NCBI GenBank assembly: GCA_965221815.1
Contig: OZ244915.1
Coordinates: 806,001 to 870,000 of the forward strand
Direction of reading: 5' to 3'
From: JAPOXR01 sp965221815
GTDB taxonomy: Bacteria > Pseudomonadota > Alphaproteobacteria > Rhodobacterales > Rhodobacteraceae
Length of the DNA stretch: 64,000 nucleotides
Below the pieces are notes generated by a model. That model worked only from the letters and a program-made list of their open reading frames with translations, was not told the origin of the DNA and searched no databases. Positions 35,316 through 43,515 of this stretch are shown piece by piece. The translations under genes and the position numbers were made by a program. Positions within the stretch are counted from its first letter, which is position 1, and every line of letters begins with the position of its first letter.

Positions 35316-36968
35316 ATGGCAAGAAACCGTTTATTTTATCTTCCTCTCGGGGGTGCCGGCGAGATCGGAATGAATATGTATGTGTACGGCTATGGTCCGA
35401 AGGGGCGTGAGCGCCTGCTCGTGGTCGATGCCGGGATCGCGTTTCCCGACATGGAAACAACACCGGGGATTGACCATGTCATGCCCGATATCGCGTGGCT
35501 GCGGGAGCGCGCCGGTCAGATAGAGGGAATCTTTCTGTCGCATGCCCATGAAGATCATGTTGGTGCCATTGCACGCATCCAGACCTGCCTCGGCGCCCCC
35601 GTTTATGCGCGGGCGTTCACGTCGCATCTCGCGTGGCGGAAATTCGAGGAGATGCAATTGGATTCTGACTGTCTGCATGTGGTCGACGTATGTCCTGACC
35701 GTGTGAATGCGGGCCCCTTCTCGGTTGGTTTTTTACCTGTTCCCCATTCGATTCCCGAAGCCTCATCTTTGGTGATTGATTGTCCTGCTGGTCGCATTGT
35801 GCATACCGGCGATTTCAAGCTCAACAGTTCCTTGTCCGAGGAGGCAATGTTCAGTCATGCTGGCTGGAAAGACATCAGGGATAGTGAAATCCTTGCCTTG
35901 ATATGCGATTCAACAAATGTTTTCGTGAAAAGTGAGGGGCGCGCCGAATCCAGTCTGACTCCGGCTTTGACGCAACTGATCGCCGATTCAGACGGAATGG
36001 TTGCGGCGACGACCTTCGCATCGAATATCACCCGCGTTCGGCAGCTTGCGCAGGCCGGCGCTCGCGCTGGTCGGTCGGTTGTATTGCTGGGAAGAGCGAT
36101 GTTACGCATGACCAGTGCGGCGGTCGATTGTGGCATTGTTGACGATTTTCCACCATTCCTTGCGCCCGAGTCAGCACTCGGAATGAAACGCAACAAGCTC
36201 TTGTTGCTGACCACCGGGAGTCAGGGCGAGTCGCGATCCGCTTCGGCGCAACTTTCGCATGGGAATTTTCGTGGATTTCGATTGATGCCCGGTGATACAT
36301 TTCTTCTGTCTTCAAAAACGATTCCTGGAAATGAATTGTCAGTCGCGCGAGTCGTCAATCGCTTTGCTTCCGCCGGTATTCGTGTGATTGAGGATGATGA
36401 CGGCGCCTTCCATGTTTCAGGACATGCCAACCGCCCTGATCTCACAAATTTGCAGAAGCTGTTGTCGCCCAGACTGGTCGTACCGATGCATGGCGAATAC
36501 CGTCATTTGGTCGGCCATGCCGAGCTTGCAAGAGAAAATGGTTTTCGCGCAATCGTCGTGGGAAATGGGAAGATGGCAGATCTTCAGTCAGGAGAGATTC
36601 TCGGCGAGGATCGTGTTGCAGGACGAACCTATCTGGATGGAACCAGCGTGATTTCGGCGCAATCCGGGGTAGTTCGTGATCGGTTGCGCATGGCGCGTGA
36701 CGGCATGGTTTCGGTGTCCATCAACTTTGCAACACGACGTGAGATCGAAATCGCCGCCAAGTGCAAGGGCATCTATACAGGATTGAACGGGCAATTGGAT
36801 GAATTTGTGATCGACGCGATTGACGATTGCGTGGGTCGTCTCAACGATCACGAGATAGCGGATGAAGAACGGCTCGAAAGGGAGGTTTCAATTGCCGTTC
36901 GCCGAGAGATTTCGGCGCGCTGCGGCAAGCGGCCAATGGTGAGTGTCCTCCTCACCGGCATGTCGTAG
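35316..36968 (+). CDS. rnj: ribonuclease J (metallo-beta-lactamase/beta-CASP RNase)
   Basis: RNase J is a 5'-3' exonuclease and endonuclease acting on mRNA and rRNA precursors in the cytoplasm. The zinc ligands appear in SHAHEDHVGAI and the downstream HTGDFKL. The beta-CASP part includes LLTTGSQGESRSA and VSGHANRPDL, and the last metal His is in VPMHGEYRHLVGHA. 550 residues is normal. It starts five bases after the coaX stop. After its stop the usual downstream genes of this neighbourhood are not seen; mobile elements follow instead. Confidence 0.95.
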   Translation: MARNRLFYLPLGGAGEIGMNMYVYGYGPKGRERLLVVDAGIAFPDMETTPGIDHVMPDIAWLRERAGQIEGIFLSHAHEDHVGAIARIQTCLGAPVYARAFTSHLAWRKFEEMQLDSDCLHVVDVCPDRVNAGPFSVGFLPVPHSIPEASSLVIDCPAGRIVHTGDFKLNSSLSEEAMFSHAGWKDIRDSEILALICDSTNVFVKSEGRAESSLTPALTQLIADSDGMVAATTFASNITRVRQLAQAGARAGRSVVLLGRAMLRMTSAAVDCGIVDDFPPFLAPESALGMKRNKLLLLTTGSQGESRSASAQLSHGNFRGFRLMPGDTFLLSSKTIPGNELSVARVVNRFASAGIRVIEDDDGAFHVSGHANRPDLTNLQKLLSPRLVVPMHGEYRHLVGHAELARENGFRAIVVGNGKMADLQSGEILGEDRVAGRTYLDGTSVISAQSGVVRDRLRMARDGMVSVSINFATRREIEIAAKCKGIYTGLNGQLDEFVIDAIDDCVGRLNDHEIADEERLEREVSIAVRREISARCGKRPMVSVLLTGMS

Positions 36969-37131
36969 GATCCGAGGGTTGCTGTGCGGAAAAGGAGATA
37001 CGGCACAACTGTCCTTGAGGGGGTATGACACTGCTCACTCATGCTCATTATTGCCACCAATAATAAACGAATCACCTGGCAGGGCCAAGACGTGCCGAAA
37101 AGAGACCCGAAGAGTTTACGAAAAAATATTT

Positions 37132-37139
37132 TCGCAAAG
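37132..37139 (+). repeat. left target-site duplication of the IS66-family element
   Basis: TCGCAAAG directly precedes the left inverted repeat and is repeated exactly after the right one at 38783-38790. Confidence 0.9.
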
Positions 37140-38782
37140 GTAACTATTCAGGTTCTTTTTTGGGTCGGTGCTCCCTGTCCGTCGGGTCTCATTTGACACT
37201 GTGTGTTGTTTCCCCATAAGTTTGGTCCCCAAGACGGCAGAAGCCGCGGTGACAGGCAGCAGACAGGGCAGGCATCTCGTGTCAGGAATGATTGACGATC
37301 TTGAGACATTGGCTCACCGGGTCTCTGCTTTGACGGCGGCCCTCGCGGACCGTGATTCCATGATTGCCGAGTTTCGCACCACGATCGCTGTCCAGGCCGC
37401 CCGTATCGCTGAGCTGGAGCGCCGCCTCGGGCTTGACAGTTCCAACAGTGGCAAGCCTCCATCGCGTGATGGGCTGACCCAACCGACGGCGGAGGCGTTG
37501 CGGCAACGCCGGCGGTCTCGCCGCCGGGCCAGCGACCGCAAGCCGGGTGGACAGAGGGGCCACCCCGGCGGCACGCTGCGCCGTTCCGACCATCCCGATC
37601 GGATTGCTGACCATTATCCCGCCACCTGCACGGGCTGTGGCGCGGCCCTGGACGCCGGGATGTCCGTCGGGTCCGCGGCCCGTCAGGTCCATGACCTTCC
37701 GGAACCTCCTCCGCTCCAGGTGACCGCGCATCGGGCCCATCGGTGTGTCTGTCCCGCCTGTGGCGTGACCACCCGGGCACACTTTCCCGACGGGGTGACC
37801 GCCCCGGTTCAGTCCGGTCCCCGACTCACCGCCCGGGTTGTCTATCTGAGTGTCGCCCAGCTGATCCCGGTGCAGCGGCTGCGCCAGACACTGATTGATC
37901 TGTTCGGTGTCCAGCGATCACAGGGAACGCTGATGAACATGGTCGCGCGCGCCACCGAAGGCCTCGAAGGCCTCGCCCTCCATGTCCGGGACGCGGTGGC
38001 AGGGGCCCCTGTCAAACACATGGACGAGACCGGCATCCGCATGCGCGGCCGCCTCGCCTGGCTGCATGTCGCCTGCACCGAAGGCCTCAGCCACTTCCGC
38101 GTGGGCACCGGCCGCGGCGATGTGATGCGGGACGCGACCGGCGTGGCCGTGCACGACCACTGGCGGCCGTATTTTACCATTCCGGGGACCGTGCCCGCGC
38201 TCTGCGCCGCGCATCTCCTACGCGAGCTCCAGGACCGGGTCGACTTCGATGATGAGGTCTGGGCCGCGACGATGGCCCGCCGGCTCCGGCGCGCCATCCA
38301 TGCCGTGAACCTGTCGGAGGGAAAACCCCTGCCGGCGCGGCTGGCCGACCGGATCGGGCGGCGCACTGACAGCATCGTGGCCGCGGGGATCTCCATGCAC
38401 GAATCCCGGCCGCCACCGCCCACGAAAGGGCGCCGGGGCCGACGGAAACGACGACGGGGCCACAACCTGGTGCGACGGCTGCAAGACAACCGGGAGGGCG
38501 TGCTGCGGTTCACCCGTGACCCCACGGTTCCCGCCACCAACAATGAAGCGGAACGGGCGCTCCGCCCCCTCAAGGTGCAACAGAAAATCTCCGGCAGCTT
38601 CCGCAGCACGACTGGAGCGCAGAACCATGCGGTGCTGCGAACCGTACTGGACACCGCCCGCAAGCAGGGCTGGAACCTGCTGGAAACACTGCGGGCCCCG
38701 CCGGATGAACTCATCCAGCGGCTCGAGATGTCCTGAACCGCCGTGCGGACCAGAAAGACCCAACAAGAACCTGAATAGTTAC
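37140..38782 (+). mobile_element. intact IS66-family insertion sequence, 1643 bp
   Basis: The ends are near-perfect inverted repeats. GTAACTATTCAGGTTCTT at the left is matched by its reverse complement AAGAACCTGAATAGTTAC at the right, and the similarity continues with one or two differences (TTTTGGGTC versus GTTGGGTC). The element is flanked by an 8-bp direct repeat TCGCAAAG at 37132-37139 and 38783-38790, the duplication length usual for IS66. It carries one transposase gene and no tnpA/tnpB accessory genes, as in the single-gene branch of the family. It is inserted downstream of rnj. Intact ends and exact duplication suggest a recent insertion. Confidence 0.93.
37288..38736 (+). CDS. IS66-family transposase (TnpC-like, single-gene type)
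   Basis: DDE transposase of about 482 residues. An N-terminal coiled coil (LAHRVSALTAALADRDSMIA on to about 50) is followed by the IS66 leader LGLDSSNSGKPPSRDGL. A Cys4 zinc site comes next (CTGCG ... CPACG), then the catalytic core. The first catalytic Asp is in HMDETGIRMRGRLAWLHVA, the second in VHDHWRPY and the Glu in NNEAERALRPLKVQQKISG. The C-terminal TGAQNHAVLRTVLDTARKQG is also typical. The open frame extends upstream to 37168; ATG 37288 or the GTG at 37279 are the likely starts. Confidence 0.93.
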   Translation: MIDDLETLAHRVSALTAALADRDSMIAEFRTTIAVQAARIAELERRLGLDSSNSGKPPSRDGLTQPTAEALRQRRRSRRRASDRKPGGQRGHPGGTLRRSDHPDRIADHYPATCTGCGAALDAGMSVGSAARQVHDLPEPPPLQVTAHRAHRCVCPACGVTTRAHFPDGVTAPVQSGPRLTARVVYLSVAQLIPVQRLRQTLIDLFGVQRSQGTLMNMVARATEGLEGLALHVRDAVAGAPVKHMDETGIRMRGRLAWLHVACTEGLSHFRVGTGRGDVMRDATGVAVHDHWRPYFTIPGTVPALCAAHLLRELQDRVDFDDEVWAATMARRLRRAIHAVNLSEGKPLPARLADRIGRRTDSIVAAGISMHESRPPPPTKGRRGRRKRRRGHNLVRRLQDNREGVLRFTRDPTVPATNNEAERALRPLKVQQKISGSFRSTTGAQNHAVLRTVLDTARKQGWNLLETLRAPPDELIQRLEMS

Positions 38783-38790
38783 TCGCAAAG
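38783..38790 (+). repeat. right target-site duplication of the IS66-family element
   Basis: TCGCAAAG follows the right inverted repeat and matches 37132-37139 exactly. Confidence 0.9.
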
Positions 38791-38853
38791 AAACTCAACT
38801 ACTGAAATCACAGCCGCACATAAATGAGCGGGAATGGCTGTGCAATATCCTTA

Positions 38854-38862
38854 TGAGGCTGT
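38854..38862 (+). repeat. left target-site duplication of the ISKra4-family element
   Basis: TGAGGCTGT abuts the left inverted repeat and is repeated exactly at 40598-40606. Confidence 0.9.
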
Positions 38863-40597
38863 GGGTGCGGCTCAGATTTGTGGCTCATGCTGCAGCGCGC
38901 CAGTGGAAGAAGTCGGCGACCCGGTTGTTCATCTGGCAGCACCGGATAGCCATGATTGCGTTGGCGCCGTCAACGGACCAGCGGCTGCCGCTTTTTTTGA
39001 GTCGATCGACTACAACGGTCCGGCCGCCGCCTTCGACGAGGCCGCTGCCGCAGGGGAGACCCTGCCGTGTATAGACATCGTAGCGCATGCGGTGCAGGTT
39101 GGGTCTGCAATAATTCACGAACGCCCTGATCGCGGGTGAGCTCTTGGCCAGTGTGGCAAGCGCCGCGAGGACCCGGGCTGCCTCACCGGCCTTGATCCGG
39201 GCCTTGATCCGGTCGAAAGTGGTCTGACGACGCACGGGGTCTTCCAACGTCTCCTTCAGGGCCTCCTGAAGCCTTTCCAGGACATGGAACAGATCGAGCA
39301 CGAAGGTCAGGTGCATGCCGGCGAAGACCGTGCGCATCGTCTTTTCGATCCAGGCGGCGCCATCGGACAGGATCACCGCCTCCGCGCTGTCCAGCACACC
39401 GCGCCGCTGCGCCTCCCGCCTCACGCGGGCGGCAAACTCGGACATCCCACCGGTGGTGGGAGCCCGGGCGCTGTCGATCACTGATGATTGGGTGATACTC
39501 CCGGCAACGGCCTTGATCCGGCCCTTGGGGTCAGGCGCCACTTCACAGATGCGCAGCAGCTTGGCTTCGCGCGTCCGGGCTGTGCCATCCGCCTGTTTGC
39601 CGGCGCGCCCGGCAAGTTCGGCAGGCCGGATCGGCACGCCGGTCCCGTCAGCCGCCACCACCGGCCGGGTGGGAATCACCGCCGCCGGGGGGACATCCCT
39701 GCGCTCAAACGCGACCACTTCCCTGCCCAGCGCGCGGGCCAGCCTGTCAAACCGGGACCGGCTGACCCGGGTCCCGCTCAGCTCTTCAAGGAGCGTCACG
39801 GCGCGGCGACTGCCGACCTCCGCAGCGGCGGCCATGACCATCCGCTCGTAGCCCGGTGTTGTTGTCCGCCCCTCAAGACGCAACGCGGCGTCCAGCGGGA
39901 AGAGGCCGGTGCGACAGGCCGAACAGCGGTAATGCCGCCGCGCCACCGTCACCTTGCCCAGGCGGGTCATATAGGTCTTGGGACGTTTGTCTCCCCAGCG
40001 CGCCATACGGCCCCCGCAATGGGGGCAGTGCGGGGGATCAAGGGCGTCATCCCGGGCTTCAAGCAGCAGTCGCAATTGGGCCGCTGCCGCTACCAGCGCA
40101 TCACCGCGCAGGGCGGTCTCGACGGCATCCAGATCAACCACTGTCGCGGCCAGTTCCTTCTCGAGCCGTGGCAGGAGATCAGGGGACCGCGCCGCGGACC
40201 CCTCATGCCCTGGCAACTCCGTCGTCGCCATGCGGCGGCAGATCACCGTTCCATCGAAAATCCGGTATTCGAGGAAACCGTCCCCATCCTGGCGGATCAT
40301 CGGTCGGTTCAGCGCGGCCTCCGCGGCCGACAGACTCCGCAAATACGCGACCACCTCTGGATGCCTGAACTCCTGCTTTTTGTCCCGCTCTTTATCTTGA
40401 ACTGCCATCTGCCTGTGTCTCCTGACTGCCCTGTCGCCAAACCCAACCGGAGCCGTGATGCCGACTCTCCGTGTTCCTGTGGGCGGAAATGGACATAGAT
40501 CGATACAGAGACCGATACAAACCCGCTCCGACGGGCGCTGTCCGGATGTCAGGAAAAAGATCAGTCAGAGCGTGTCCCACAAATCTGAGCCGCACCC
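38863..40597 (-). mobile_element. intact ISKra4-family insertion sequence, 1735 bp
   Basis: The first 21 bases (starting GGGTGCGGCTCAGATTTG) are repeated in inverted form at the right end with no mismatch. The element is flanked by the direct repeat TGAGGCTGT at 38854-38862 and 40598-40606 (9 bp). One transposase gene fills it, on the minus strand. It lies only 72 bp beyond the right target duplication of the IS66-family element. Both elements are intact, so this spot has taken two separate insertions. Confidence 0.93.
38885..40408 (-). CDS. ISKra4-family transposase
   Basis: Transposase of 507 residues. It has an N-terminal helical part, a zinc-finger-like segment (CPHCGGRMARWGDKRPKTY and YRCSACRTGLFPLD), and a DDE-type core. 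The core shows PVVAADGTGVPIRP, AGRAGKQADGTARTREAKLL, AVILSDGAAWIEKTM and GSGLVEGGGRTVVVDRLKKS, supplying the acidic residues. The order 'GRAGKQxDGxARTREAK' is a hallmark of this family. The frame is complete and lies within perfect inverted repeats, so the gene is probably functional. Confidence 0.92.
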   Translation of the reverse strand: MAVQDKERDKKQEFRHPEVVAYLRSLSAAEAALNRPMIRQDGDGFLEYRIFDGTVICRRMATTELPGHEGSAARSPDLLPRLEKELAATVVDLDAVETALRGDALVAAAAQLRLLLEARDDALDPPHCPHCGGRMARWGDKRPKTYMTRLGKVTVARRHYRCSACRTGLFPLDAALRLEGRTTTPGYERMVMAAAAEVGSRRAVTLLEELSGTRVSRSRFDRLARALGREVVAFERRDVPPAAVIPTRPVVAADGTGVPIRPAELAGRAGKQADGTARTREAKLLRICEVAPDPKGRIKAVAGSITQSSVIDSARAPTTGGMSEFAARVRREAQRRGVLDSAEAVILSDGAAWIEKTMRTVFAGMHLTFVLDLFHVLERLQEALKETLEDPVRRQTTFDRIKARIKAGEAARVLAALATLAKSSPAIRAFVNYCRPNLHRMRYDVYTRQGLPCGSGLVEGGGRTVVVDRLKKSGSRWSVDGANAIMAIRCCQMNNRVADFFHWRAAA

Positions 40598-40606
40598 TGA
40601 GGCTGT
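40598..40606 (+). repeat. right target-site duplication of the ISKra4-family element
   Basis: TGAGGCTGT follows the right inverted repeat and matches 38854-38862 exactly. Confidence 0.9.
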
Positions 40607-40658
40607 GTATTTGTGGCGGGACTGCCTCCAGTCGGGTGACAGGATGTACCGAGGGAAT

Positions 40659-42014
40659 TTAATCGCGTTTGAGGAATGCGGGGATATGTTCACCCATCCC
40701 GACAATCGGTTCACTCGTGTTGATGGGCGGTAGGGGCGGTCTGCGTGTTCTTTTGCGCCTTTTTCGCAGCTTCTTGCTGCTGGACGTGTCATGCCTGCTG
40801 CGCCGCCGTGATCCTTCGTGACCGTCCGGTGAAGATTGTGGATGTTGCTTTGCCGACCGATGCCTGTCGGACTGTGATGTCCGACGCGAAATCTCGCTAT
40901 TGGAGAGCTTTTCGATGGCGTCGAACGCCTTCTCTTCTTTCTTCCCGACCAGGGTCATAGCAATTCCATGTCTTCCAGCCCGCCCGGTTCGCCCAATCCG
41001 ATGGACATAATCCTCTGGATTGACCGGCACATCAAAGTTGAACACATGGCTGACATTGGGCAGATCGAGTCCCCTTGCGGCAACATCAGAAGCGACCAGA
41101 AAGCGTTTTCCGCCATCGCGGAAGTCATTCAGGACCTTGGTGCGTAAAGACTGATCGAGGTCACCGTGGAGGGCAGCGCAGTCAAACCGATGTTTCCGCA
41201 GAGACTTGAAGACAATATCAACATCTGTCTTACGATTACAAAAAATGATGGCGTTGGTAATTTCGCCCCCGAATTGTCTGATTTCACGCCGCAACAGCGC
41301 ACGCTTTTCCTTGAATATGCGGTCCTTTGGACCCGGGGGCAACATGAGCGCATATTGCGAGATATTTTTACCGACGGTGGCTTGTCGCGTGACTTCGACA
41401 CGCACCGGATTCGATAGAAATTCTTGCGTCAACCGCTCGATTTCAGGTGCCATGGTTGCCGAAAAGAAGAATGTTTGGCGGGTAAAGGGGGTGAGTCTAA
41501 AAATACGCTCGATATCGGGAATAAACCCCATATCCAGCATACGATCAGCCTCATCGACGGTGACGATCTTCACACCCGATAGCAACAGCTTGCCGCGCTC
41601 GAAATGATCCAGAAGGCGCCCTGGCGTCGCAATGAGGACGTCTGCACCGCGTTCGACAAGAGTGAACTGATCAGCAAATGAGGTGCCGCCGATCAGCAAC
41701 GCCATCGTAAGCTGAGAATCGGCTGAGTAGGTTGTGAAACTCTCTGCAACTTGTGTTGCCAGTTCACGGGTTGGGGCAAGAACGAGTGAGCGCGGCATAC
41801 GCGCCCTTGCACGTCCCTGAATGAGCGTATTGATCATTGGCAGAACGAAAGACGCTGTTTTCCCGGTACCAGTTTGCGCGATTCCCAGCACGTCGCGTCC
41901 TTCAAGGGCGGGCGGGATCGCTTGCGATTGTATGGGGGTCGGGGTTTCGTACCCGGCGGCAGTAACCGCCCGAAGAAGGGAAGGGTGAAGCCCAAGCTCG
42001 GCGAATGTCGTCAT
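40659..42014 (-). CDS. DEAD-box ATP-dependent RNA helicase (RhlE-like)
   Basis: Unwinds RNA duplexes, probably in ribosome assembly or mRNA turnover. From the ATG at 42014 the product has about 451 residues. The Q motif FAELGLHPSLLRAVTAAGYE, motif I AQTGTGKT, Ia APTRELATQV, II VDEADRMLDMGF (DEAD), III FFSATM, V DVAARGLDL and VI HRIGRTGRAGR are all present. A basic C-terminal tail (SRRRSRHDTSSSKKLRKRRK) and the ending HIPAFLKRD are of the RhlE/DbpA kind. The open frame runs on to 42167, but the extra N-terminal part has no family match. Confidence 0.94.
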   Translation of the reverse strand: MTTFAELGLHPSLLRAVTAAGYETPTPIQSQAIPPALEGRDVLGIAQTGTGKTASFVLPMINTLIQGRARARMPRSLVLAPTRELATQVAESFTTYSADSQLTMALLIGGTSFADQFTLVERGADVLIATPGRLLDHFERGKLLLSGVKIVTVDEADRMLDMGFIPDIERIFRLTPFTRQTFFFSATMAPEIERLTQEFLSNPVRVEVTRQATVGKNISQYALMLPPGPKDRIFKEKRALLRREIRQFGGEITNAIIFCNRKTDVDIVFKSLRKHRFDCAALHGDLDQSLRTKVLNDFRDGGKRFLVASDVAARGLDLPNVSHVFNFDVPVNPEDYVHRIGRTGRAGRHGIAMTLVGKKEEKAFDAIEKLSNSEISRRTSQSDRHRSAKQHPQSSPDGHEGSRRRSRHDTSSSKKLRKRRKRTRRPPLPPINTSEPIVGMGEHIPAFLKRD

Positions 42015-42483
42015 CAATCCAATAATCTTCCACTGCCAGTTCCAGCAGACGGGCAGCAATCGTACGCGGCACGTGGCTTGCCAAGGGTAACTATTTTCTG
42101 CTGAAATGCAATAAACTGCAAACGCGTTATTCAAAGACCCTCCCGGATGGCGACAGTTCTGTGACAATCTGATGGTTCATGGTGCATCAAGAACAGTGTT
42201 GATTTGGTGTCGTTGCTCGTGCCCTGTCGGGTTCATTTGATTGGATTGTGTCGCCATCAAACTGGTCATCATTCCGGCAGGGAAATCAAGCTCTACAGCA
42301 CCTTGAATCGGTCACGCCTGAATAGGAATCTCAATCAAACAGAAGAGGTTGTACGGTGACGACTTGGTTTTGATTGGTTGGTCATTTGGTCATCCGCAGC
42401 GTAAATCTTGCTCGTGTTTGTGCCGAATATGTGAATAAAAATGATATGTCATGATGATGGATAGAAAGTTGTGAGGGTAAAAA
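42015..42483. other. intergenic region between the divergent helicase and SDR genes
   Basis: About 470 bp with no reading frame I would defend. It should hold the two divergent promoters, but I see no clear palindrome or strong sigma-70 pair. A Shine-Dalgarno-like GAGGG lies just before the SDR start. Confidence 0.5.
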
Positions 42484-43263
42484 ATGGATTTGGGTATCAA
42501 GGGAAAACAAGCGATTGTCTGCGCATCTTCCAAGGGCCTCGGCCGCGGCTGTGCCGAGGCCCTTGCCGCTGCCGGTGTCGATCTTGTGATCAACGCACGC
42601 GGGCACGAAGCCCTTGAGGAGACGGCAAGAGATCTGCGTTCCCGTTATGCAGTCACGGTGAAAACTGCTGCTGTGGACGTCACGACAGAAGCGGGAAGAG
42701 AGGCGCTCATTGCCCATTGCCCATCTCCCGACATCCTCGTGACCAATGCGGGCGGTCCGCCACCAGGTCTGTGGAGCGATTGGGACAGGGATGATTTCAT
42801 CGCTGCTCTTGATGCCAACATGCTCACGCCAATCGATCTGATGAAACGACTTCTACCGGGAATGATGCGACGAAAATGGGGTCGCGTTGTTAATATCACG
42901 TCGGTTTCCGTGCGCGCTCCGATCGGACCTCTTGGCCTTTCCAACACCGCCCGCAACGGGTTGACCGGCTATGTCGCCGGTGTCTCACGGCAAGTCGCAT
43001 CCACAAATGTTTGCATCAATAATCTCCTACCGGGTATTCATGATACCGATCGCGCCACTGCCCTTGATACACATGGTGCGAATGAGGCAGGTCGCTCAGT
43101 GAGTGTGGTTCGAAAAGATCGCGAAGCAAGTATTCCGGCAGGACGCTATGGAACGGCCGCCGAATTCGGTTCCGTCTGTGCTTTTCTGTGTTCGCAGCAT
43201 GTTGGTTTCCTGATTGGCCAGAATATTCTTCTTGACGGTGGAGCAGCCAATCTGACGATCTGA
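42484..43263 (+). CDS. short-chain dehydrogenase/reductase family protein with atypical active site
   Basis: Classical-SDR fold of 259 residues. The cofactor loop reads CASSKGLGRGCAEALAAAG in place of TGxxxGxG, NAGGPPPG follows, and VVNITSVSVRAPI gives the catalytic Ser region. The YxxxK pair is not present: the aligned stretch reads GLSNTARNGLTGYVAG, with Leu and Asn at the Tyr and Lys positions. A subgroup of SDRs annotated as 3-oxoacyl-ACP reductase-like shares this 'LSNxARxGLTG' form, so it is family-typical rather than a mutation here. Enzymatic role is unknown. The C terminus GQNILLDGGAANLTI is normal. Confidence 0.85.
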   Translation: MDLGIKGKQAIVCASSKGLGRGCAEALAAAGVDLVINARGHEALEETARDLRSRYAVTVKTAAVDVTTEAGREALIAHCPSPDILVTNAGGPPPGLWSDWDRDDFIAALDANMLTPIDLMKRLLPGMMRRKWGRVVNITSVSVRAPIGPLGLSNTARNGLTGYVAGVSRQVASTNVCINNLLPGIHDTDRATALDTHGANEAGRSVSVVRKDREASIPAGRYGTAAEFGSVCAFLCSQHVGFLIGQNILLDGGAANLTI

Positions 43264-43515
43264 CTCAAGCATCGTCTGGATCCGAATTATCGCTGACTGA
43301 CAGGACACGATTCGGGCACGCCATGTTGAAAATGTGAAACCTGTCTGGAAGTCTCCTGGCGAAGGTTAGGCGGCCAAGGCCAAGATGAAGATGGGCTGCA
43401 AGACAATCCGTCACCAGCACTGCAGTTATTTGTCATCAGGTTGATCGCCAACATTTGTCATGCTATCGGCAATAGTTGATTAATTTTGTCAAGAACAACT
43501 ATAGGTTTCCGGTTA

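Noticed and set aside
37842..38798. 318-aa minus-strand frame in the IS66-family element
   Set aside because: Shadow of the transposase gene in GC-rich DNA.
39488..40498. 336-aa plus-strand frame in the ISKra4-family element
   Set aside because: Shadow of the transposase gene on the other strand; crosses the element's inverted-repeat side without any motif.
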